Assembly: GCA_027728065.1 (NCBI GenBank) | Contig: JAQBVO010000002.1 | Span: forward strand, 1-64,000 | Direction: 5' to 3' | Source of the DNA: Actinomycetota bacterium | Lineage (GTDB): Bacteria > Actinomycetota > Actinomycetes > Nanopelagicales > Nanopelagicaceae | Length of the DNA stretch: 64,000 nt | Part shown: positions 1 to 8,987 of the stretch, piece by piece | How the letters are laid out: each line of letters starts with the position of its first letter | Numbering within the stretch: the stretch's first letter is position 1 | Made by a program: the position numbers and the translations under genes | Notes under the pieces: model-generated | Databases searched by the model: none | What the model was told of the DNA's origin: nothing | Seen by the model: the letters and a program-made list of their open reading frames with translations, nothing else

Positions 1-1161
1 ATTGACCAAAATTATGAAGAATGGATTCGTTCGCATCAACCCTTTCATTGGTTTATAGAGTTTCCAGAGGTTCATTTCTCTGGCGGATTTGATGCAGTCA
101 TTGGCAATCCTCCTTATGTTCAAAAAAGCAAAGTCACCTCCTACACTTTTAGCGGATTTAAAACCGATAGAGCACCGGATATTTTCGCGCCTGTGATGGA
201 GCGCGCTGTAAAACTCACCAAAAAGGATGGAAGATTGAGCATGATCGTGCCACTAAAACTTTCTTGGGGTTCGAAATTCGCGGATATTCGGGAAATTTTA
301 AGTGCAAATTTTCAAAATATATGGGTATCAACCTATGGAATTATACCGGCTCGACTATTCCCTGGACTTGAAATTAGAAATACTATTTTTCTGGGCTCAC
401 ATTCTGAAGGTAATGCGGGAATTTATGCAAGTGTTTACAACAAGTGGAATGCTGAATTCCGTCCACATCTGTTTAATACACTTAAGTATGGAAAGTACAT
501 TGATAGACCTACAGATCGATGGCCAAAAGTTGGCCATGAATCACTCATGCCATTTGCTTTCCAATCAGGACAAACGCTCTTCTATTCCTGCAGAACATCG
601 GTAACATCACATAGAGTTGGATTCAAGGAGATTAGTGGCTATTGGCTCAGTGTTTTCAGAGAAGATCCACCTGCATTAGACGGAAAAAGGAAACCAGCCG
701 TTCAGACAAAAGTCGGGAGCCTTTATTTCTCATCAGAAGAAGATGCATTTGCGGCAATGGCGGTAATGTCAGGCAGAATTATGTTTATGTGGTGGGTATT
801 GCACGGCGACGAATTTGATAGTCCCGCTTCTACATTCACGAGCTTTCCATTATGTTTAGACCAAATTGCTTTGGATGATCGAAAAGCCCTTTCAAAGATT
901 GGCAAAAAACTTCACAATGCAATTATGAAACCAGGGAATCATCTACTATGGACGCCCTATGCGGGACTTTGGATGGGGAACTACGATATGAACCAATTGC
1001 GAGTCATCACGGATGAAGCGGATTCAGTAATCCGAAAATATGTTCATTTAGATGATGAAAGTACTTGGATCGATTTTAATGTGGAACTTGCACATTTTAT
1101 GAAAATTGGAAGGGAGAGACCAGGCACCGTGCGAGGTCCCCACCCGACCCGTGATAGATAA
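1..1161 (+). CDS. Eco57I/TaqI-like N6-adenine DNA methyltransferase (type IIG/RM-like), 5' end outside window
   Basis: Open frame continues upstream of the listed ATG (193) to base 1; encodes FDAVIGNPPYVQKSKV (NPPY motif of N6-adenine MTases) and ERAVKLTKKDGRLSMIVPLKLS. Confidence 0.85.
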   Translation: MDQNYEEWIRSHQPFHWFIEFPEVHFSGGFDAVIGNPPYVQKSKVTSYTFSGFKTDRAPDIFAPVMERAVKLTKKDGRLSMIVPLKLSWGSKFADIREILSANFQNIWVSTYGIIPARLFPGLEIRNTIFLGSHSEGNAGIYASVYNKWNAEFRPHLFNTLKYGKYIDRPTDRWPKVGHESLMPFAFQSGQTLFYSCRTSVTSHRVGFKEISGYWLSVFREDPPALDGKRKPAVQTKVGSLYFSSEEDAFAAMAVMSGRIMFMWWVLHGDEFDSPASTFTSFPLCLDQIALDDRKALSKIGKKLHNAIMKPGNHLLWTPYAGLWMGNYDMNQLRVITDEADSVIRKYVHLDDESTWIDFNVELAHFMKIGRERPGTVRGPHPTRDR

Positions 1162-1162
1162 T

Positions 1163-2343
1163 TCACGCTCCCTTAATCATGCTTTTTATAAGGTCAGCTG
1201 CACCTTTTAATTGTCGTGCTGAGTGGTGTACATAAGTTTTTGAAGTTAGTAATACTGATGAGTGACCCATAAATCGACGGATTACTTCGATATCTAGACC
1301 TTGATCAAATAGAAGGGTTGCAGCAGTATGGCGAGCATCATGAAGACGTTTGATTGGTAGACCAGCATTTGCCAGCGCACGATGCCAATGACGATAGTCA
1401 GTTTTACAATCAATCGGTTTTCCAGTCGAAGTCGTGAAGACTAGGTCATGATCTTCCCATTTATCACCCATGGCTAAGCGATCCGTATTCTGTTGAACTT
1501 TATGAGCCTTAAGCGCAGCCAAGGTTTCATCGTCGATCTCTAGAGTTCGACTGGAATCCTCACTCTTAAGCTTGACAAATTCATAGGCACCCTCGATCTT
1601 CTGAACTTGTTGCCAGATGAAGACAGTCTTTTTATTGAAGTCGACATCCTTCCATTGCAGACCAAGAGCCTCACCTTGGCGCATTGCATAAAGAACTGCC
1701 ATGCGTACACGCGCTTGCATCTGTACTCCCGTGGTTTTAGCGAGGAGAGTTTGAACTTCTGTAAGTGAAAGCGGGTGAATCTGGGCGCTGTCTAAGGAAA
1801 TTGTTCGAGATTTAGCGACTGGATTGGACGCCACTAGATCATCTTCAATGGCAGATTCAAATGCCGCCGACAGCACTGCACGTGCTTGCTGTTGTGAGCG
1901 AGCGCTTTGACCTTTCTCGCGCATCTGAAGCATCAGCGCATTTACATGATTCTTAGTAACGGCCTGCAACTTGATTGTTCCCAGTGCGGGAATGATGTGG
2001 ATGTTAATGAGTGAGGCATAGCGGCGGTAGGTAGTTGCTGCAATAGAAGTCTTATGTTTCTTGGTAATCCAATTAGTTAAGAATTCACCAGTTGTCAGCT
2101 TTGCAGCAGCTGGGACTAATGAACCATCGTAAATAGGAAGCGCTTTGATCTTTTCTTTGCTAGTCGACGAGACTCCTGCTCTGAGCGGCCCATAGCTGTG
2201 ACCGTGTGACCCTTATGTGAGATCACAGTGCGCCATCCATTCTTGTGGCGATAGGTGTTTCCATCCCCATTACGGCGGCGTGACTTCTTACGATTAGTTT
2301 GTGTTGGTTCTGACATGTGCTTATCCATTTCGTCTAGTAACAC
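1163..2343 (-). pseudogene. Tyrosine recombinase/phage integrase, split by an apparent 1-nt frameshift (ORFs 1163-1969 and 2116-2343)
   Basis: C-terminal catalytic domain has ARHTAATLLFDQGLDIEVIRRFMGHSSVLLTSKTYVH; the N-terminal ORF resembles an AP2-like integrase DNA-binding domain. The C-terminal frame stays open upstream (KEKIKALPIYDGSLVPAAA...) and would join the N-terminal ORF with one extra A near 2154-2161. Confidence 0.8.
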
Positions 2344-2542
2344 ACTGATTTAGTGCGTATTACGAAAGGGTCTCAATAATTACAAAAAACGCCGGGGGAC
2401 TGTCGAAAACCGACGGACCACCAAGGTTTGTTTTACAACTCATACACTTTCTATACACCAGCTTGAACGTATGCTCTTGGGAATTACCCAAAACCTCATT
2501 CCTGAGGTACTTTTACGTTCGTTCTGATGGCTAAATCAACCT

Positions 2543-2628
2543 GGCGGGTTGCCCGAGCGGCCAATGGGAGGGGACTGTAAATCCCCCGGCTTATGCCTTC
2601 GAAGGTTCAAATCCTTCACCCGCCACCA
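2543..2628 (+). tRNA. tRNA-Tyr(GUA), CCA encoded
   Basis: GGCGGGT/ACCCGCC acceptor stem, GTA anticodon at 2577-2579, long variable arm, GAAGGTTCAAATCCTTC T-arm, ACCA 3' end. Confidence 0.95.
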
Positions 2629-2632
2629 TGTA
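2576..2632 (+). repeat. Putative att core, copy 1 (tRNA-Tyr 3' half)
   Basis: 57-bp segment matches 7146-7202 at 55 of 57 positions. Confidence 0.85.
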
Positions 2633-2701
2633 GTTGATCTCTATATCAAGCGTATTGTGAGCCATGAAGTTGTAGGACAACTATTTAGGAGCCCGGCGTA
2701 A

Positions 2702-3715
2702 ATGTCAACACTTTTCATGGCTATCGAGTGGAAAGAAAATAGAATTTTTCTTCTCGATCAAACCGCGCTTCCCATTGCTGAAAACTATATTTCCTATGAT
2801 TCGATAAATGATTTGATTATTGCTATTCAAAAATTGGTAGTTCGCGGTGCGCCCGCCTTAGGCGTGACTGGCGCATATGGAGTTGTACTAGCAATGGACG
2901 AGGCGGCACGAAAAGGTTTATCTGCCGAGCAACTTGAGAAGAACATTGATAACTTACGTGATGCTCGTCCAACTGCGGTCAATTTAGCTTTGGCAGTTGA
3001 GAAAGCGCGTAAGCAAGTTATAAATGGTCGTGACTCTGTTCTGGCTCTCGCGCAAGAATTGGCAAACAAAGATAAACAATCAAGCACCGATATGAGAAAT
3101 ATTGGCGCCCATTGGTTAATCCAAACGTTAGGGGAACGACCGCTTACTTTGCTCACTCATTGCAATACAGGTTCGCTTGCGACTACGGGAACTGGTACGG
3201 CACTAGGTGTAATTAAAGAGATGCATAGACGTGGATTTGTTAAAGAAATTTATGCCGATGAAACTCGTCCATTGCTCCAAGGTTCGCGATTAACAGCTTG
3301 GGAATTAATGAAGTCCGAGATTCCATACCGAATCGAAGCCGATGGCGCTGCCGCAATGGCAATCCTAAGTGGCCGAATTGATGCTGTTTTGATTGGTGCC
3401 GATCGCATCGCAAAGAATGGTGATTCAGCCAACAAGATCGGATCTCTAGGAGTCGCGCTTGCTTGTCACGCTGCTGGCATTCCTTTTCTTGTTGTAGCTC
3501 CAGAATCTACAGTCGATCGCAGTATCGCAACCGGAAGTGAGATTCATATTGAAATTCGTGGAGATGAAGAGCTGACTCACTTTAAGGGATTGCAAGTCGC
3601 ACCACTTGGTGCAAAGACTTTTAATCCTGCTTTCGATGTTACACCTGCAAAATATATCAGCGTAGTTATCACTGAATTAAAAGCATATGAAATTGCAAAG
3701 GGTGAAACTCTATGA
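2702..3715 (+). CDS. mtnA: S-methyl-5-thioribose-1-phosphate isomerase (MtnA / 5-deoxyribose-1-P isomerase-like)
   Basis: VVRGAPALGVTGAYG, LTHCNTGSLATTGTGTALGVI, DETRPLLQGSRLTAWEL, VLIGADRIAKNGDSANKIGSL are MtnA family signatures. Confidence 0.93.
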   Translation: MSTLFMAIEWKENRIFLLDQTALPIAENYISYDSINDLIIAIQKLVVRGAPALGVTGAYGVVLAMDEAARKGLSAEQLEKNIDNLRDARPTAVNLALAVEKARKQVINGRDSVLALAQELANKDKQSSTDMRNIGAHWLIQTLGERPLTLLTHCNTGSLATTGTGTALGVIKEMHRRGFVKEIYADETRPLLQGSRLTAWELMKSEIPYRIEADGAAAMAILSGRIDAVLIGADRIAKNGDSANKIGSLGVALACHAAGIPFLVVAPESTVDRSIATGSEIHIEIRGDEELTHFKGLQVAPLGAKTFNPAFDVTPAKYISVVITELKAYEIAKGETL

Positions 3716-5682
3716 GTGATTTCAAACCTTTAGAAGAATTAGTAGAGCGTTCCCAACGTATTGGTGGCAACCAGTCACTTGTTGTTTTTGGTGGCGGGAA
3801 TACTTCCAGTAAGGGTGAGATTTCTGATCACTACGGCCGCCGCAAGAAAGTTCTTTGGGTAAAGGGTTCCGGCGCCGATATGCAATACGGCATCGATCGT
3901 GACTATCCCGGCCTTTATCTCGATGAGCTCTTGCAGATTCAAGATTTCACTGAAATGTCTGATGATCTAATGGTCGATTACGTAACAAGAGCTCTTGTAG
4001 ATCCCACATCGCGACGTCCTTCAATCGAAACTCTTCTTCACGCCTTTCTTCCAGCAAAGCACATAGATCACGTGCACTCTGATGCAATTTGCGCACTAAC
4101 CAATCATGCAAACGGGCAGAAAGCAGTCCGCGAAGCCCTTGGTGAGAATTTCGTATATGTCGAATGGAAACGCCCAGGGTTTGAACTGTCGAAGGTTGTT
4201 GGCCAGCTAGGTGATTATCAAGGTGTAGTACTTGCTCATCATGGATTAGTTGTTTGGGATGAGCTCAGCGATAACTGCTACCAGAAGACCCTAGACGCAG
4301 TTGCAAAGGCCGATCAATATCTTGACTCATTAACAAAGCGTCCAGATGCGAAGTTTGTACATCATGACTTGCCTGAATCCGAGCTAAAAGATTTGTTGCT
4401 TGCCCTACGCGGAAAGTTAGGCAAGAAGCAGGTATTGAAGATCGATACTCGTTTGGCTGAAGTTGCGTCCCGTAGCGATTTAAACCAAGTGCTTGCTGCT
4501 GGAGTCGCGAGTGCTGATCACATGATGCGGATCAGACCAAAATCAGCAGCTGTGGCCAAGTCTGATATTGAAACGGGAATCGAAAAATATCGAAGTGAGC
4601 ACCAGAAATATTTCGAAAATAACAAACACCTGCTTCCCGAGGGGTATTCATCTCATGGAGATGATCCAAAGGTAATTTTGGTTCCTGAAGTCGGTGCAAT
4701 TACAACAGCTTCTAATTTAAAAGATGCAGCGATGCTGGCTGATATCTCATTCCACACACACAGCGTAGCCGCGAGAGTCCGTGACTGCTTTGGTCAGGGT
4801 GTCAGTGTGGTCGAATCTGAAATATTTGGTGTTGATTATTGGCCACTAGAACTTTTTAAACTAAAGAACCGTCCGGCATCAGCGCAGTTTGATGGGAGTA
4901 TTTTTATAGTCACAGGAGCAGGAAGTGGCATTGGTCGTGGGATCTCCTTAGAACTTGGCCGCAGAGGAGCACATGTCGTTCTAGCTGATATTGAAGCAGC
5001 TGGAGTTGAAGAAGTCGAGGGTGAATTTAAAGCCAATAAATACAATCCATCGTTGCTCTTTGTTGGTGACCAATCAAATGAAACAGATGTGATAGCAACT
5101 GTGACTAAAACAGTCATGCACTTTGGTGGGTTAGATGGCGTAATTCTTAACGCTGGCATTGGGGTATCTGATTCGTTAGAAGATTTAACAGTAGAAAAAT
5201 GGCGTCGCGGATTGGAAATCAATCTAACTTCAGCCTTCATGCTCACCAAGGAAGCGATGAAAACTTTCCGTCGTCAAAATTTGGGCGGATCTTTGGTTTA
5301 TGTCGCCAGCAAAAATGCATTTGCACCGGGAGCAGGATTTGGGGGCTATTCAGCGACAAAAGCTGGAATGTTGCAGTTGATGCGCATAGCCGCAATTGAA
5401 GGTGGAAAATTTGGAATGCGTGCAAACGCTGTAAATCCAGATGCGGTCTTTGATAACAGCAAACTTTGGGCCGGTGGTGTTCGCGAGCAAAGAGCAGCGG
5501 CACACGGAGTAAAGCCGGAAGAACTTGAAGATTTTTATGCTTCACGAAATATATTGAATGAGAGAGTGAGAAGTATTGACGTTGCAAGTAGCGTCGCTTA
5601 CCTCCTTTCACCAGAGTCGTCACGTACTACAGGCAGCGTAATTGCTGTGGATGGAGGAGTGGCGGCAGCTTTCCCGCGGTGA
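3712..5682 (+). CDS. Bifunctional class II aldolase / short-chain dehydrogenase fusion
   Basis: N-terminal class II aldolase-type region (GGNTSSKG, VHSDAICALTNH, LAHHGLVVWD); C-terminal SDR (VTGAGSGIGRGISLELGRRGAHVVLADIE, YSATKAGM) from about 4888; ATGA overlap with mtnA. Confidence 0.9.
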   Translation: MSDFKPLEELVERSQRIGGNQSLVVFGGGNTSSKGEISDHYGRRKKVLWVKGSGADMQYGIDRDYPGLYLDELLQIQDFTEMSDDLMVDYVTRALVDPTSRRPSIETLLHAFLPAKHIDHVHSDAICALTNHANGQKAVREALGENFVYVEWKRPGFELSKVVGQLGDYQGVVLAHHGLVVWDELSDNCYQKTLDAVAKADQYLDSLTKRPDAKFVHHDLPESELKDLLLALRGKLGKKQVLKIDTRLAEVASRSDLNQVLAAGVASADHMMRIRPKSAAVAKSDIETGIEKYRSEHQKYFENNKHLLPEGYSSHGDDPKVILVPEVGAITTASNLKDAAMLADISFHTHSVAARVRDCFGQGVSVVESEIFGVDYWPLELFKLKNRPASAQFDGSIFIVTGAGSGIGRGISLELGRRGAHVVLADIEAAGVEEVEGEFKANKYNPSLLFVGDQSNETDVIATVTKTVMHFGGLDGVILNAGIGVSDSLEDLTVEKWRRGLEINLTSAFMLTKEAMKTFRRQNLGGSLVYVASKNAFAPGAGFGGYSATKAGMLQLMRIAAIEGGKFGMRANAVNPDAVFDNSKLWAGGVREQRAAAHGVKPEELEDFYASRNILNERVRSIDVASSVAYLLSPESSRTTGSVIAVDGGVAAAFPR

Positions 5683-6974
5683 TGCGAGATTGCGCATGGA
5701 TTCAATTGGTGAGTCCATATTTACTAGTTGGAAGCAAAAAAATGTCACAAACATACGAATTTATTAGCGCTGATAATATCAAGTCGTATTTGGCTTCTCA
5801 CCGGGAGATTAGTTCCGTGATTGATCACGAATCCATTGTTGATTTAAAAGAAGTGGGCGATGGAAACCTAAATCTGGTTTTCATTATCAAAGATAAGAAT
5901 GGCAAAGGCATCGTATTAAAACAGGCCCTGCCTTATGTTCGTTTAGTAGGTCCATCTTGGCCCATGTCGCCAGATCGCGCCCGAATTGAATACGAGACCA
6001 CAATGGTTCATTCGAAGGCGGCGGCACATTTAGTTCCAGAAATTTATTTCTATGACCAGGATCGATACATTATCGCGATGGAAGATCTATCGGATCACAG
6101 AGTTTGGCGTACTGCACTTAATCAAGGTGATTTTGATAATGGAGCGGCAAAATCAGTTGGCGAATATATTGCTAAAGTTCTCTTCGCCACATCAATTTTC
6201 GGAGCGGGTGCATATGAACATTACAAAAGTATGGCCCGAGCAATCAATCCGGAGCTTTGTCTAATTACAGAAGACTTGGTTTTCACTGAACCTTATTTCC
6301 CCGCGGATCGAAATTCTTACCTCCCAGAGAATGAAGTCGATGCCAAGGCGATTGAGAACGATAAGCAAATGGTTTTAGAGATGGGCGAACTAAAATATAA
6401 GTTCATGACCCAAGCTGAAGCTTTATTGCACGGTGATTTACATACTGGTTCGGTGATGGTCAAATCTGATGAAAATGGAAATGAGATTTCAACTCGTGCC
6501 TTCGACTCAGAGTTCTCGTTCTATGGGCCGATCGGCTTTGATATTGGGGCTTGCTTTGCCAATTTCTACCTAGCCCTTGCTAGATCTATCGCTCTTGGTA
6601 GAGACGAACATGCCGAGTACATCTCGCGATTACCAGAAGAACTCTGGGCTTCTTTCGAAGCAAATATGAGGGCTCTTTGGCCATCTCGAGTCGATAAACG
6701 AGTTTTCACCGACGAATTTTTTGAGAAGTTAATTAAGCAATGGAAAGTCGATGCTATTGGTTTTGCCGCTGCCAAGATGACTCGCAGAATCGTGGGACTC
6801 GCTAAGGCAAGTGATATTCAAACTCTTGATCCGAGCCATCGAGTCGGTGCAGCTAGAGGAGTGCTGCAAAGCGCTCAAAAACTCATCCGCGAACGCCACA
6901 TCAATTCAGATATTTCATACCTCACCCTTCAGGTTAAGAAGATCATGACCGATACAAAGACTGGCCGAAACTAG
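5679..6974 (+). CDS. mtnK: S-methyl-5-thioribose kinase (start may be ATG 5742)
   Basis: EVGDGNLNLVFII, KQALPYVRLVGPSWPMSPDRARIEY, ALLHGDLHTGSVMV are MtnK signatures. Confidence 0.9.
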   Translation: MMRDCAWIQLVSPYLLVGSKKMSQTYEFISADNIKSYLASHREISSVIDHESIVDLKEVGDGNLNLVFIIKDKNGKGIVLKQALPYVRLVGPSWPMSPDRARIEYETTMVHSKAAAHLVPEIYFYDQDRYIIAMEDLSDHRVWRTALNQGDFDNGAAKSVGEYIAKVLFATSIFGAGAYEHYKSMARAINPELCLITEDLVFTEPYFPADRNSYLPENEVDAKAIENDKQMVLEMGELKYKFMTQAEALLHGDLHTGSVMVKSDENGNEISTRAFDSEFSFYGPIGFDIGACFANFYLALARSIALGRDEHAEYISRLPEELWASFEANMRALWPSRVDKRVFTDEFFEKLIKQWKVDAIGFAAAKMTRRIVGLAKASDIQTLDPSHRVGAARGVLQSAQKLIRERHINSDISYLTLQVKKIMTDTKTGRN

Positions 6975-7145
6975 TTATGAAAACTCCTAGAGAAATTGCT
7001 GGTTCTTTTGCTAACAAACTGCTAACAGAAGCCCTGAAACCCCCTGAACCAAGGAGGGAGTCGGGGGACACGACCCACCCCAGCCCACGCTCAAGTTGGG
7101 GAAGCAAGAGGTTAGATGGAACCACAGAAAAGCCCATCCTTAGAG

Positions 7146-7202
7146 TGTAAATCCCCCGGCTTATGCCTTCGAATCTTCAAATCCTTCACCCGCCACCATG
7201 TA
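7146..7202 (+). repeat. Putative att core, copy 2: decayed tRNA-Tyr 3'-half remnant
   Basis: Matches 2576-2632 except GG to TC at 7174-7175, which breaks two T-stem pairs; no 5' tRNA half present. Confidence 0.87.
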
Positions 7203-7238
7203 TTACGCTTCTGGGGTACCCACCTAAAAGGAGCAAAT

Positions 7239-8084
7239 GTGAAGAAACGCTTTGGAATTTTCGCCGCTGTTGTTATTGCAGCGGGATTAACACTTACAGG
7301 ATGTTCATCATCAGATTCTTCAACCTCTGAAAGCGCATCATGCGAAAAGGCAGATCTTGCAACAGTAACTGAAGGCAAGCTAACAATCGCAACGGGCGAA
7401 CCTGCTTACTACCCATGGATTATTGATGATGCACCAGAGACCGGAAATGGTTTTGAAGGTGCAGTTGCATATGCAGTTGCTACGCAACTTGGATTTACAA
7501 ATGAGGAAGTTGTATGGGTTCGTACAACATTTGATTCAGCTGTAACACCAGGAGAAAAGAGCTTCGACTTCAACTTGCAGCAGTTCTCAATTACTGAGGA
7601 GCGTAAGGCGGCAGTTGATTTCTCATCTCCTTACTACACAGCCCCACAAGCAATCGTTTCATTCAAGGGAAGCAAGATCGATGGAAAGACAACCCTTGCA
7701 GAACTTAAAGATGCAAAGCTTGGAGCAGCCGTTGGAACAACATCACTCGATGCCATTGCAGAACAAATCGGTGCAACACCGGAGGTTTTCAATGACAATG
7801 CCGCCGGCGTATCAGCACTTAAGAACAAGCAGATTGATGGTCTAGTTGTAGATCTACCAACAGCCTTCTATCTAGCTGGCGTTGAGGTTGAAAATGGCAT
7901 CATCGTTGGTCAACTCCCTTCAACAGGTTCAGGAGATCAGTTCGGACTCTTGCTATCAAAGGCAAGCCCACTAACCTCATGTGTATCTGCCGCAGTTGAT
8001 GCAATCACAGCTGATGGATCACTTGCTGCAATTACAGATAAGTGGCTAGCAACCGCTGCTGGCGCACCTGCATTGAAGCCTTAA
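7239..8084 (+). CDS. Polar amino-acid ABC transporter substrate-binding lipoprotein
   Basis: GTG start after AAAAGGAG; lipobox LTGCSSS; FDFNLQQFSITEERKAAVDFSSPYY typical of SBP family 3. Confidence 0.88.
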   Translation: MKKRFGIFAAVVIAAGLTLTGCSSSDSSTSESASCEKADLATVTEGKLTIATGEPAYYPWIIDDAPETGNGFEGAVAYAVATQLGFTNEEVVWVRTTFDSAVTPGEKSFDFNLQQFSITEERKAAVDFSSPYYTAPQAIVSFKGSKIDGKTTLAELKDAKLGAAVGTTSLDAIAEQIGATPEVFNDNAAGVSALKNKQIDGLVVDLPTAFYLAGVEVENGIIVGQLPSTGSGDQFGLLLSKASPLTSCVSAAVDAITADGSLAAITDKWLATAAGAPALKP

Positions 8085-8120
8085 TAGGAAGTAAGAAGTA
8101 AACACGGTAGTTTGGCGGCC

Positions 8121-8987
8121 ATGACAGAGCGAATTAACTCTGCGTGGTCGCCAAGCTCACGTGAGATAGAGCGCCGTATATCTCGGCGTGCAGTAAGCCG
8201 CAAGCAAGCAAGTATTGCTGCCGCCTCTTCCATTCTTGTACTTGGAACCCTGGCGATCATCTTTGTAACAAGCCCTGGTTGGGAGAGCGTAAAGGCAACG
8301 TTTTTTGATATTGATTACGGCCGTGAGGTCTTTCCAACTGTTATTAAGGGACTTTGGATCAATATCCAATTGACCTTTATCGGGGGAGCGGCAATCGGTG
8401 TTATCGCACTCGGCCTTGCTCTTGTACGCACTACAAAATCACCAGCGTTGACCCCTTTTAGATTTCTAGCAACTGCATACGTTGATATTTTCCGCGGTGC
8501 ACCACTTATTTTGATCATCTTATTAGTTGGCTTTGGCGTGCCAGCGCTGCGCCTTAATGGAATCCCAAGCAATGTAATCTTTCTTGGCACTACGGCCGTT
8601 GTCCTTACATATTCAGCATATGTGGCAGAGGTAATCCGAAGCGGAATTCTCTCTATCCATCCAAGTCAGCGCGCTGCCGCTAGGTCGTTAGGTTTAACAT
8701 CTGGGCAGACCATGCGCTTTGTTGTGCTGCCACAGGCGATACGCCGCGTTGTTCCACCGCTATTAAATGATTTTGTCTCTCTATTGAAAGACACTGGTTT
8801 GGTCTCAATTCTTGGCGTGACTGATGCGGTGCGCGCTGCTCAAATAAATGCTAGCCGGAGCTTTAATTACACCCCTTATGTTGTCGCGGCGATTTTGTTC
8901 CTACTTATTACTATTCCAATGACTCGTTACACCGATAGAGCGATTAGACGGCGCACCAGTGCTCAAAACTCAGAGGGTGCAGTCTGA
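8121..8987 (+). CDS. Amino-acid ABC transporter permease
   Basis: YVDIFRGAPLILIILLVGFG; SQRAAARSLGLTSGQTMRFVVLPQAIRRVVPPLLNDFVSLLKDTGLVSILG; ORF also allows ATG 8112. Confidence 0.92.
   Translation: MTERINSAWSPSSREIERRISRRAVSRKQASIAAASSILVLGTLAIIFVTSPGWESVKATFFDIDYGREVFPTVIKGLWINIQLTFIGGAAIGVIALGLALVRTTKSPALTPFRFLATAYVDIFRGAPLILIILLVGFGVPALRLNGIPSNVIFLGTTAVVLTYSAYVAEVIRSGILSIHPSQRAAARSLGLTSGQTMRFVVLPQAIRRVVPPLLNDFVSLLKDTGLVSILGVTDAVRAAQINASRSFNYTPYVVAAILFLLITIPMTRYTDRAIRRRTSAQNSEGAV

Noticed and set aside
302-604. Overlapping 100-aa + ORF inside the methylase
   Set aside because: Alternative frame of a well-supported coding region; no recognisable motif.
2827-3156. Antisense ORFs throughout coding genes (e.g. 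2827-3156, 4836-5249, 9806-10201, 22799-23155, 57375-57716)
   Set aside because: All lie opposite confident genes and have low-complexity Ser/Arg/Pro-rich shadow-ORF composition.
7146-7197. Second functional tRNA gene
   Set aside because: Only the 3' half is present and T-stem pairing is broken; no D-arm or acceptor 5' strand upstream.
7116-7238. N-terminal 41 aa of ORF 7116 as part of the binding protein
   Set aside because: Runs through the tRNA remnant; a GTG start at 7239 with SD and signal peptide is far more plausible.
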